Assembly: GCF_003353175.1 (NCBI RefSeq)
Contig: NZ_QHKS01000009.1
Span: 124,001-188,000, forward strand
DNA from: Paraburkholderia lacunae
GTDB taxonomy: Bacteria > Pseudomonadota > Gammaproteobacteria > Burkholderiales > Burkholderiaceae
Direction: 5' to 3'
Length of the DNA stretch: 64,000 nucleotides
A model generated the notes under the pieces. The model ran no database searches. It saw only the letters and a list, made by a program, of their open reading frames with translations, and was not told the origin of the DNA. The position numbers were made by a program, and so were the translations under genes. Of this stretch, positions 53,870 through 62,189 are shown one piece after another (position 1 is the stretch's first letter; every line of letters starts with the position of its first letter).

Positions 53870-55102
53870 TCAGGCAACGCGTTGAGCAAGATACGGGTTT
53901 GGCGCCGGCGCGGGAAACGCTTCGTAGCTGCCGAGTTCAATCGTGATCAGGCGCTCGTTCTCCGATGGCAACACAGTGGTCCATGCAAGGCGCGGCAGCG
54001 GACCACTCGACGCTGAGGTCATGGTTGGGGGTGGCACGTGCCGCGACGACACTTCCATGCGCAGGAACACGTCAGCCTTCGTGCCGACGTACAGGCGCAG
54101 GAACGCCATCAGCTCGCGGTGCAGCCGCGCCCCGGGCAGCAGGTCGTGCGCCTGTACGGCGCTCGCCGGCCGCATCGTGAGCCGCACCGCGCGACCGCGG
54201 TAGGCGACGCGTGTGCCGAGCGTGTAGCCGGCACCGAGTGTGCCGGAGTTGTCGTTAGCACCGTCGTCGGCCTTGTCCGATCCGGTCGAACCGAGTACAT
54301 GCGGCTTGCCGGCAGCCTTGAAGGTCGGATGAAATTCGTCGACACGCACCTCGACGCCCGGCACCGCCAGTGCGACCACACCAGCGAGCCCCTCGGACGT
54401 ACGCGTGCGTTGGATCAGTAATCCGAGCAGCGCGAGCACGCGTGAATCCGGCAGCCCGGCGCGTGCGGGTTTCTCGCCCCAGCCGAAGCCGGCGAGACTG
54501 AGCAGCTTGAGCGAATGTTCGTCGGTCGCGCCCGGACGGAAGCCGATCGGGTAGCGGTACTTTTTCCATGCACGGTACAGCAGCGTCACGAACCGGTGAT
54601 TGAACTGGTCGAGAAACGCTTCGAGCGCCTCGTGTCCTTCCTCCCGGAGCACGATGTCGTCGATCATGTACGACGGCATTGCAGCGTCGACGCCGTACAG
54701 CCCCATGAACGTCGTGCGCACGGTCGGCGGCAAGGTTGAGGCAGTTAAGGGCCCGGATGTATCCAGCCCGGTGTCGGCCCCGTCCGCAAATTCGACCGAC
54801 GCGACCTCACCGGCGGGAAACCCTGTACGCGGCCGCGGCCGGAATCGCACGACCTCATGTTCGAGTGTGTCGCCGGTGCCAAAGCCCGGATGGTCCGGCA
54901 CGCGCACTTCGAGCAATCGGCATAACTGCATGAAGCTCATCGTCGGCGCGCGCGCAAGCAGCGATCTCACGAGCGATTCCGTATCCGGGTGCTCCCGATC
55001 CGGTGTGGGGTCCCCCAATCCCCCAATCCCCCAAGGGGACTTCCTTCGGGGCGGGGGACTTCCTTCGGGGCGGGGGACTTCCTTCGGGGCGTACTGCTTC
55101 AT
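53870..55102 (-). CDS. tssG: Type VI secretion baseplate protein TssG, with repeat-inserted N-terminus
   Basis: TssG is a wedge subunit of the T6SS baseplate with TssF. From about residue 45 the 410-aa protein follows the family: LLARAPTMSFMQLCRLLEVR, MGLYGVDAAMPSYMIDDIVL and FYRAWKKYRYP-like LLYRAWKKYRYPIGF. The first 30 codons are unusual: they consist of three head-to-tail copies of a 19-nt element, read in three frames as PKEVP, RPEGSP and RRKSPWG. The start ATG overlaps the tssF stop (ATGA). If it is right, the element is translated. Confidence 0.9.
   Translation of the reverse strand: MKQYAPKEVPRPEGSPPPRRKSPWGIGGLGDPTPDREHPDTESLVRSLLARAPTMSFMQLCRLLEVRVPDHPGFGTGDTLEHEVVRFRPRPRTGFPAGEVASVEFADGADTGLDTSGPLTASTLPPTVRTTFMGLYGVDAAMPSYMIDDIVLREEGHEALEAFLDQFNHRFVTLLYRAWKKYRYPIGFRPGATDEHSLKLLSLAGFGWGEKPARAGLPDSRVLALLGLLIQRTRTSEGLAGVVALAVPGVEVRVDEFHPTFKAAGKPHVLGSTGSDKADDGANDNSGTLGAGYTLGTRVAYRGRAVRLTMRPASAVQAHDLLPGARLHRELMAFLRLYVGTKADVFLRMEVSSRHVPPPTMTSASSGPLPRLAWTTVLPSENERLITIELGSYEAFPAPAPNPYLAQRVA
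55029..55089. repeat. Palindromic element, three tandem copies in tssG
   Basis: A first full copy (55029-55051) reads CCCCAAGGGGACTTCCTTCG plus GGG. Two shorter copies, GGGGACTTCCTTCGGGG, are at 55054-55070 and 55073-55089, at 19-nt period. Arms CCCCAAGG and CCTTCGGGG pair with one bulged base. A CCCCCAAT unit is repeated just to the left at 55012-55027. Confidence 0.92.
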
Positions 55103-56922
55103 AGCGGGGAGCGCCGCGCCTTGCTGCGCGGCCATTCGGTACGGGTTTGCGATGGCAGGCTCACAATCGCGAGTTTCGTAAACAGGTTGATCTCGGCGTA
55201 TAGCGCGAAGAAGCGGTGCAGCAGCTCGCCGAACAGCATCAGGTCGCCAACGCCTGCGAACGCGTGACTGTCGAGCGTCACCTCGATCAGCACGCCGCGC
55301 TCGACCGAACCGCCTGAGACTTCCTCGATCAGTTCTTCCGACACGTGCAGGATGCCCGCGAGACGCCGGCGGTTCAGTTCGTCGCCGGTCCAGTCGTAAA
55401 GCGCCAGCGCGCCACGCAGCACCTCCGCGTCCATCATCGACAGGAAGTTCGGCGCGAGATGCGACAGAACCCGCCACTGGAAGCGGTCGCCGGTCGGGGG
55501 ATACAACGGCAGGGTCGGTGCGGCAAGATTGCGTACGCCTGTCAGGTTCGGCGTGCTCGCGGCCAGCTCATCGATGCTCGCTTCGCGCAGTCCTTTTCGC
55601 GGCAGCATGCCGTTCGTGCCGGTCACGCGTAGCGACAGGCTCTCCTCCGGCAGATCCTGCATCGACTCCCATGCGTGGCCGCCCAGAATTACCCACGTCT
55701 CGTGCAGGCCCGTCACACCCGGGCGCACCCGGGTGTGGAAGTACCGTTCAGGCGCTTCGTGGCGCATCATGCCGCCGCGATGCCGGAAGGTGGCGAACGG
55801 CACGTATTCGTAACGCTCCGCCGTTTCGTGATCGAATGATTCGATCGCGTCGACCGAGTAGGTTTCGACGTGTTCACCCTGATGGCCGGCCGGCACGACC
55901 CGGTATTCCGTCTCGTGATGATTCACCTGGATCGTCTCCGCATCGAGCGTGAACAGGTTGATCACCGGCGTGCAGAAGAGCCGCACGTTTTCGCTCGTGA
56001 AACGCTGGTCGGACGGATAGCTGTGCTTCAGCAGGATTTCCAGCTCGAAGCTGAATGCATTCTCTGGCAGCTTCGCGACGTCGAGTCCGCACAGGTCGAC
56101 AAACAGGAATTTCTCGCGGAAGGTGAAGTATTCGAGCAGCAGTTGGAGGCCGGAGAACGCAGCCTCCGCTTTGGGCCACAACCGCTCTTCCGTCGTAAAG
56201 CCGGCGGGCTCGAGCGTCACGCCCTGGAGTGGCATTGCCTCGCCGTCGCGCACTTCCGGAATACGCCACGCAACCGAATCGACCTGACGTGTCAACGCGA
56301 GATGCATCGCGAACGCCGTCGGCAGATCCGCGTTCAGGTAGAGACGCAGTCGCGACAGTTCGGTTTCCTCACGCTGCGCCGATTGGTCGATCTCGAAGCG
56401 CAGTCTGATCGCCGAACGGCCATCGTGACGCACAGCCGGGCCCGCACTGGCGAGACGTACGGGCTGCAGCGTCACCGGCTGCGTGGTGCGATAGACGCAC
56501 TGCACGGTTTTCGGCGTCGTGCCTTCGCTACCGGATGTCACGGGCGTCGCCGGGGTGGCAATGGGCGCCGAGCGTACCGGTATGCCGGCGGCAACCGTTT
56601 CCGTCTTCTGCAGCTTGTCGGCGAGCGGAATGAGTTCCACCACCGACAGCGACGGGATCATGCGCAGGTAGTGTGGCCACAGCAGGCTCACGAGACCTTC
56701 CGTCAGTTCCGGCAGTTCGTCGTCGAGCTTCTGCTGCAGGCGGCCGGTCAGGAACGCGAAGCCTTCGTACAGGCGTTCGACGTAGGGATCGCGATCGCCG
56801 ACTCGGTCGAGGTTGAGCATGCGCGCCCGGTCGGGATGCGTCTTCGCGAATTCCTTGCCGGCTTCGCGCAGATAGCGCATCTCGGCTTCGTAGTACCGCA
56901 GGATCGGATCGTCGTGTTCCAT
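55099..56922 (-). CDS. tssF: Type VI secretion baseplate protein TssF
   Basis: TssF is the large wedge subunit of the baseplate. The 607-aa protein has normal length and the family N-terminus ILRYYEAEMRYLREAGKEFA, then YVERLYEGFAFLTGRLQQKL and ELTEGLVSLLWPHYLRMIPS, and a C-terminal region with TGDRFQWRVLSHLAPNFLSM. It starts 12 nt after tssA and overlaps tssG by ATGA. Confidence 0.95.
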   Translation of the reverse strand: MEHDDPILRYYEAEMRYLREAGKEFAKTHPDRARMLNLDRVGDRDPYVERLYEGFAFLTGRLQQKLDDELPELTEGLVSLLWPHYLRMIPSLSVVELIPLADKLQKTETVAAGIPVRSAPIATPATPVTSGSEGTTPKTVQCVYRTTQPVTLQPVRLASAGPAVRHDGRSAIRLRFEIDQSAQREETELSRLRLYLNADLPTAFAMHLALTRQVDSVAWRIPEVRDGEAMPLQGVTLEPAGFTTEERLWPKAEAAFSGLQLLLEYFTFREKFLFVDLCGLDVAKLPENAFSFELEILLKHSYPSDQRFTSENVRLFCTPVINLFTLDAETIQVNHHETEYRVVPAGHQGEHVETYSVDAIESFDHETAERYEYVPFATFRHRGGMMRHEAPERYFHTRVRPGVTGLHETWVILGGHAWESMQDLPEESLSLRVTGTNGMLPRKGLREASIDELAASTPNLTGVRNLAAPTLPLYPPTGDRFQWRVLSHLAPNFLSMMDAEVLRGALALYDWTGDELNRRRLAGILHVSEELIEEVSGGSVERGVLIEVTLDSHAFAGVGDLMLFGELLHRFFALYAEINLFTKLAIVSLPSQTRTEWPRSKARRSPL

Positions 56923-56934
56923 GGAGACTCGTTC

Positions 56935-58539
56935 TTATGACAGGGTCAGCGTGCGGGCGGGGTCGAGCACGGTCAGCTCGCCCTGCAACTGGTCGATGCG
57001 GCGAGCGAGCGCGGGCTTGTCGGCGTCCTTGCGGTTACTCATCGCCTTCAGTGCCCGGATCAACTGGTGCTTGACTTCGAAGGCGAGCGCCGGCTCCCAG
57101 CGGATCAGCGGTACCGTTTGCGCCGTGGCGTCCAGTTCGGTGAGCAGAGGCACTGCGGCGTCCGTGCGTCCCGCATGATCGGCGAGCCGGGCCATCACGA
57201 GGCGCTGCAGATATCGCTGTCGTTCGGTTCGGATGCCGGGCAATGCCTCCAGCCAAGCGAAGGCGGCTTCGAGGCTCTGGCTTGCGGCCATGTCCCGTGC
57301 CTGCGCCTCGATTTCCGGCCAGTCGCTGGCGGCGCCGTCTTCACTGTCGGCCGAGACCGGAGGCGGCGCGACCGTCTCGCCCGCTTCGAGATCGCGGACC
57401 ACTGCGTGCCTTGCGATCCACTCCAGCGTCGTGTCGTCCGCGAACGGCGTGCCGTCATTGAACGCAAGCCGCTCGACGCCAGGCAGGCGCTCGAGGAACA
57501 GGGCAAGGTCGGCTCTCAGCAGCTCGCGCCATCCGCTGTAGGGCGCGCCAACGTGGTCGAGCGCGACGTGCTGGAAGTACTGGAGATCGAACCACAGGTG
57601 ATTGACGCCTTCCATGAACGCGCCTTCAACGCGTTCAAGCAGTTCGTGCCATTGCTTCTGTAGCACGAGCCGCTTCATCTGCTGGCGCAGTTCGGTGCGC
57701 GGCGGCACAAGACGCGTGCGCGACTGTGCATCCGCCGGCGGCACCTCGTGCAACGTATCCCACCTGACGCTGCGCACGAGCCGCACCGATGGCAGGTAGC
57801 CGTTTTCCTGATCGCGCAGCCAGGTCGCCATCGTGCGCGCCTGGTCCAGGAGGTCGCGCGTGGAAGACACCGAGCATGTCGGTATCGCCGGCTTGCCTGC
57901 ATCCGTTGCGGACATTGTCGGCATGCCGGACGCTTCGCTGCGCGGCGGGTCGTCGTTGCGCTCGAAGCGGGAAACCAGCGGCTGCAGGTTCGGGCGTGCC
58001 GCCTCCGTCCACTCGCCGGTGCGCGTAACGAGCAGATCGAGCGCCGCGATGGCACGTTCGAGGTCGGCTGGCGCGAACCCGTTGTGAGGTCCGCCGCGGC
58101 TTTCGAGCAGGTCGATCATGCGCGAGGTGGCGAGCATCTCGAGCGCACCCTTCTTCGCTTCGGCCCGCGCTGGCAGCAGCGCTTCACCGAAGCGGTCCAC
58201 GAGCGCAGCGACGAGTTCCAGCCCGTCCGCAAGGCCGGCAGGCCCGTCCTGACGCAGGCGCGCAAAGGCGTAGTAACCGGCCACGCGCAGATCCTTGCCG
58301 GTTTCCCTGATCAGCTGCTCACACGAACGCACGACTAATGCATCGTCGATTCCGGAGAGTTTTGTGACCTCGTCTTTCAGTGCGAAGAACGCATCCTCGT
58401 AGCCGGGATCACGGCCCACGCCGTCTGCACCCGGCAGCGGAGCAAGCCACGCGCTCCACGCGTCAATGCGCGCGCGCACGAGTTGGTCCGGGTCGCGTGA
58501 AGGAAACAGCGCATTCAGGAGATTGGGCAGCATGCTCAT
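56935..58539 (-). CDS. tssA: Type VI secretion protein TssA (ImpA-N type)
   Basis: TssA helps to build the baseplate and sheath. The 534-aa protein has an ImpA N-terminal domain with VVRSCEQLIRETGKDLRVAG and YYAFARLRQDGPAGLADGLE (about 60-100), and a long C-terminal VasJ-like region with WFDLQYFQHVALDHVG. The start MSMLPNLLNALFPSRDP is preceded by GGAGG, and its ATG overlaps the tssM stop. Reading frames further upstream are the tssM shadow and are ignored. Confidence 0.9.
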   Translation of the reverse strand: MSMLPNLLNALFPSRDPDQLVRARIDAWSAWLAPLPGADGVGRDPGYEDAFFALKDEVTKLSGIDDALVVRSCEQLIRETGKDLRVAGYYAFARLRQDGPAGLADGLELVAALVDRFGEALLPARAEAKKGALEMLATSRMIDLLESRGGPHNGFAPADLERAIAALDLLVTRTGEWTEAARPNLQPLVSRFERNDDPPRSEASGMPTMSATDAGKPAIPTCSVSSTRDLLDQARTMATWLRDQENGYLPSVRLVRSVRWDTLHEVPPADAQSRTRLVPPRTELRQQMKRLVLQKQWHELLERVEGAFMEGVNHLWFDLQYFQHVALDHVGAPYSGWRELLRADLALFLERLPGVERLAFNDGTPFADDTTLEWIARHAVVRDLEAGETVAPPPVSADSEDGAASDWPEIEAQARDMAASQSLEAAFAWLEALPGIRTERQRYLQRLVMARLADHAGRTDAAVPLLTELDATAQTVPLIRWEPALAFEVKHQLIRALKAMSNRKDADKPALARRIDQLQGELTVLDPARTLTLS

Positions 58540-61500
58540 TCGACCTCCGGCAGTACGCCGTGCGGCAGCGGCATCGCCGCGTGTTTCGCGGCGGCGATCG
58601 CCGCCGGCGGCAACGGTGGCGGACCGGCCGACGCCCCGAAGGAAGTCCCCTTGGGGGGCGCCCCGAAGGAAGTCCCCTTGGAGGAGGCCTGCTTCTGTGC
58701 CGCCTTCGCCGGACCCGTCACGAAAATCCGCGTCGGCAATGTGAAGTGACGCAGCGCGAGCACGTCGAGCGGCCCCGCCCCGGCTTCGCTGCGCAGCTGC
58801 ACACTCAGCGGAATGCCCAGGCTCTGGTCTGGCTTCCACGCGAGCAGATACCGCGCGCTGTCCTGCGGGGTGACTGTGGCTCGCTCGAGGAGGCGGATCA
58901 GACCGAAACGACCCTGTCGGTCAAGTGCGGAGCGCAAACCACCCTGCTCGGTCTGCCATTCGACGTGAGTGATGTTTTCCATCGCATCACCCGGCCAGAC
59001 AAATGGCGTCCACTCCTCTTTCTGGTTGAAGTAGTGCAGCTCCCGGCCCGACAGCACGAACTTCATGTCGGTAACGCCGGGCGTCGGCACCGCGCGCAGT
59101 TCGTACCGTACATGGGCGTCGCCGGATGGAAAGAGCACGGTAGAGACGCGCATGAGCTTGTTCAGTGCGGCGAGGAACGCCGGGTCGACGGTCAGAGCGC
59201 GGTGATTCGCACCTTGCGCCGGCACCCAGCGGTCGCCCTGCCGCTCGACGATGCCGGCGAGTTGCGACGTCACGAACTGCGTGATCACGCCGCTGTCTGG
59301 GCGCATGAAACGCGCCATCTCCGGCAGCGACGCGTCGTTGTCGGAATCGGCAAACGGATAGCGGCCGCCAAAGGACTTGTCCCAGTCGGCGACGATCGCC
59401 GTGCGCCACGTGTCGTTCAGGCTCGACGAAGCCGGCTGCAGTACCACCTGCCAAGTCTGGTCGAGCGGCTGCTCGAGGAGTTGCCCGAAGCCGGCCCACT
59501 GCTCGCCAAGGCTCGCGGCCACGCGGCTCGCGTAGTCGCGGCTGTCCGCAATATCGGAAGTCTTGCCCTGCAGCACGGCCTGTGCCGCGGCACGCGACAT
59601 CGCGTCCGGATCGCTGCCCATCATGATCTGCTGCAGTTTCAGCCGCATCGCGGTCACGCGTTCGAGAAAGCGCGCAAGACTCAGGTCGCCCGTTGCGGCG
59701 ATTTGTGCGGCCGCGTTGCCGTTGCCGGCGCCGCCCGCGGCGAGATCACTGCCGGTCAGGCGCAACAGCGGGCCGAATGCGGTTGCGAGTGGCGCGGTGT
59801 TCTGCGGCTGGGCAATCTTCGACGGATCCCTCACCCCGAAGGAAGTCCCCTTGGGGGATTCTTCAGCACCGACGAGCTGCTGCGCCTTGCTGATCAGTGC
59901 GTCCGACAGCGACTGTGCCGTTGCGCCGGCGCCCGCCTGATACACGACAACGTTCATCAGCGCGACAAGCGGCGAGCGCTGCGGGTCGGCCAGCAGCGTG
60001 AGCTGGTCGACCGTGCCCGAGAGCGTCGGTGTCGGCTGCCAGTGGATGCTATTCAGGAACAGCTGCCATGCGCGAGCGTAGTCGTCGAAATAGCGTTGCC
60101 GCAGTTCGGCTTTTAGCGATGCCGTCGGCGTCGCGCTGGTGCGGGTACCCAAGGAGGCTTCCTTCGGGGTGTCGGAGAGCACCCAGTCGCCGGCAACGTT
60201 GCGCTGCTCGCTCGCTTCGTCGATCGCTTTCGAGATACGTTCGTCCCAGGCCGCGCGCGTGAAAACGCCGGGCACGGTGGCGGTGGTGCTGAACAGACCT
60301 CGGCTGCTGATGTCGCCGAGCAGCGTCGCGAGCGACACAGGCGGATACTTCGGCTTCGCTTCATCCAGCATCTGCTGATAGATCGTATCGATCGAGTTCT
60401 GGATGCCTCTGACGCCGATTACCGTCTGACGCGTCGCGCTAACGAGCAACGCGTCGGGGACGATCGCGAGCGACGTGCTTCCGGCCGTCACGCGTTGGCC
60501 AAGATGATTTGCGTAGAAGGCGATAAGGTGCTGGCGCAGGTCCTGCCACGCGCCCTCGCTCAGGGGGGAATTGAGCGGGCGTGCAGGGGCCGCTGTTGCG
60601 ATCAGCTGGGGCGTGAGGAACGCTGCGTTGGCGTGTTCGGGCCTCGCGAGCATCAGGTACGTCTTGAGCGTGTCATAGGCGGACTTGACCTGCGCGTCGC
60701 CGCCGCTCGCAATCTCCGCGTCCGACAGCGAGGCGAGTTGTTGCAGGCGCTGTTCCAGCTTTTCGCGGATGGGAGCGATGACAATGCGGCCGACACCGCT
60801 TTCGTAGCCCGGCCATAGCGCGGCGAAGAGTTTTGCGTCGCGGTTCAGGCCGAAGCGCGTGGTCCACGGTGCGCCATCGCGTTGACGAACCTCGAGCGTA
60901 TCGAGCTGTTTCTGCAGGCTGTCGAGCGTCAGTGCGGCCTGAGTGCGGTCTTGTGTGGCCGAGAGCTTGGCGACTGTGTCCGCCGCTGCCTGGATCGTCG
61001 CGCGGTTCGTGAAGCCCGAGAAAAAGGTGCCCGCGATCCAGAACGCGACGCATGCCGTGACGGCCAACGCAGCCGCAGTCGGGAGCGAGAACCCGACACG
61101 CCTGCCGTGGATGCGGCGGCTGTGGTCGGCAATGGTTTGCCAGACCGTACGCTGCCCGATGGTGTTACCTTCGCCGCCCTCCGTCTCGGCTTCCGACTCG
61201 CCCGCAGCGCGCTCTTTGAATAGCGGCGTGAATAGCACGCCATGAATCGCGCTGCGCCAGATACGCGACCGGCCGATCTGGGTCACGAGGTCCGACAGTG
61301 CGCTGCCGTATTGCGCGATGTGGTGCGACAGTTCGGCGGGATAGCGGTCTGTCAGATCTTTCGTGAGGCGCACGACACCGGCATCGGCCAGTTCGTCGGA
61401 GACTCCGCGCAGTGAGGCGATAAACTCATCCGGACCGAGCCGTGCGTTCGACCAGGTGCAGCCGATCGCTTCGTCCGGGCCGGGCGTTTCGCTTCCGACC

Positions 61501-62189
61501 TCGGTCACGTTGAGCAGATACGCGGGCGCGGCCCAACGCAGCGCACGGGTGTGGCGAACCAGACGCTGGGCGGTGCGTTCCGCATCAAACGGCCGATTGC
61601 CCGAAGTATGGGTTCGCACCACTGCCACGACGGCATCGACCGGTCGCCGGCGGCGCAGGCGACGGATCTGATCGAGCCAGGAGGTATCCAGCTGATCGCC
61701 GGTCTGCTTCGCGTAAAGCAGGACGGTGTTGCCCGAGATCGTGTAGCCGCTTCGTACGAGGCCGGGTGCGAGGCGCTTGACGATCGACTCATCCCCAGCG
61801 ACCACCACCCACCGATCCCGGTACCGCCAGCGCCGCCCATGACGCTCGCGAAGCGCATTGCGCAGTGCATCAGGTCGCCCCAGATCCCCTTCTTGCGACG
61901 GCGTGGCTCGTCCAGCGCCACCGTGAGCTTGCCGTTTCCAGTCGTACTGCGCGAGCCACCTCGCTGCACGCATCGAAGCGATCCGCAACACGACAGCTTC
62001 GAAGTACTTCACGAGAATGATTGATATAAGTAAGCCCGCTAACAGACTCAACTCGATGATGATCCTTGTATCGCGCGACCATCCCCGTCCGGGTCCCTCG
62101 ACCCAAACGGCGATGCCCAACGCAAGGAAAACGATGGCAATTGCGATACCGATGAAGATCGGTACAGGCTGTGGCTTGTATTCAGTCAT
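58536..62189 (-). CDS. tssM: Type VI secretion membrane-complex protein TssM (IcmF), without Walker A
   Basis: TssM spans the inner membrane and periplasm and binds TssJ and TssL. The 1217-aa protein has two N-terminal membrane segments (about 9-30 and 43-61), a third near 395-415 (AALAVTACVAFWIAGTFF), and a long periplasmic part ending in the TssM C-terminal beta domain. The cytoplasmic domain reads WVVVAGDESIVKRLAPGL near residue 127, where many TssM have GPPGSGKT, so the nucleotide site is lost. Four palindromic element copies are translated inside it, two near its end (GTSFGAPPKGTSFGA), one mid-protein (SPKGTSFGV) and one as TPKEASLG. Its start overlaps the previous stop by ATGA. Confidence 0.93.
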   Translation of the reverse strand: MTEYKPQPVPIFIGIAIAIVFLALGIAVWVEGPGRGWSRDTRIIIELSLLAGLLISIILVKYFEAVVLRIASMRAARWLAQYDWKRQAHGGAGRATPSQEGDLGRPDALRNALRERHGRRWRYRDRWVVVAGDESIVKRLAPGLVRSGYTISGNTVLLYAKQTGDQLDTSWLDQIRRLRRRRPVDAVVAVVRTHTSGNRPFDAERTAQRLVRHTRALRWAAPAYLLNVTEVGSETPGPDEAIGCTWSNARLGPDEFIASLRGVSDELADAGVVRLTKDLTDRYPAELSHHIAQYGSALSDLVTQIGRSRIWRSAIHGVLFTPLFKERAAGESEAETEGGEGNTIGQRTVWQTIADHSRRIHGRRVGFSLPTAAALAVTACVAFWIAGTFFSGFTNRATIQAAADTVAKLSATQDRTQAALTLDSLQKQLDTLEVRQRDGAPWTTRFGLNRDAKLFAALWPGYESGVGRIVIAPIREKLEQRLQQLASLSDAEIASGGDAQVKSAYDTLKTYLMLARPEHANAAFLTPQLIATAAPARPLNSPLSEGAWQDLRQHLIAFYANHLGQRVTAGSTSLAIVPDALLVSATRQTVIGVRGIQNSIDTIYQQMLDEAKPKYPPVSLATLLGDISSRGLFSTTATVPGVFTRAAWDERISKAIDEASEQRNVAGDWVLSDTPKEASLGTRTSATPTASLKAELRQRYFDDYARAWQLFLNSIHWQPTPTLSGTVDQLTLLADPQRSPLVALMNVVVYQAGAGATAQSLSDALISKAQQLVGAEESPKGTSFGVRDPSKIAQPQNTAPLATAFGPLLRLTGSDLAAGGAGNGNAAAQIAATGDLSLARFLERVTAMRLKLQQIMMGSDPDAMSRAAAQAVLQGKTSDIADSRDYASRVAASLGEQWAGFGQLLEQPLDQTWQVVLQPASSSLNDTWRTAIVADWDKSFGGRYPFADSDNDASLPEMARFMRPDSGVITQFVTSQLAGIVERQGDRWVPAQGANHRALTVDPAFLAALNKLMRVSTVLFPSGDAHVRYELRAVPTPGVTDMKFVLSGRELHYFNQKEEWTPFVWPGDAMENITHVEWQTEQGGLRSALDRQGRFGLIRLLERATVTPQDSARYLLAWKPDQSLGIPLSVQLRSEAGAGPLDVLALRHFTLPTRIFVTGPAKAAQKQASSKGTSFGAPPKGTSFGASAGPPPLPPAAIAAAKHAAMPLPHGVLPEVE
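58634..58683. repeat. Palindromic element, two copies near the tssM 3' end
   Basis: CCCCGAAGGAAGTCCCCTTG plus GGG occurs at 58634-58656, and again at 58661-58683 with one change (GGAG at the end), at 27-nt period. Both are in frame (codon phase kept) and encode KGTSFGA on the minus strand. Confidence 0.93.
59834..59856. repeat. Palindromic element copy in middle of tssM
   Basis: An exact copy of the 23-nt element found at 58634-58656, in the same orientation. It encodes SPKGTSFG in TssM, within an otherwise helical region. Confidence 0.93.
60147..60169. repeat. Palindromic element copy in opposite orientation in tssM
   Basis: ACCCAAGGAGGCTTCCTTCG plus GGG is the reverse-complement orientation of the element, with two or three changes from the 23-nt form. 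It encodes TPKEASLG in TssM. Together with the others it shows insertion in both directions. Confidence 0.82.

Noticed and set aside
54600..55181. 193-codon open frame opposite tssG
   Set aside because: It is the antisense shadow of tssG and of the palindromic copies; no independent signal.
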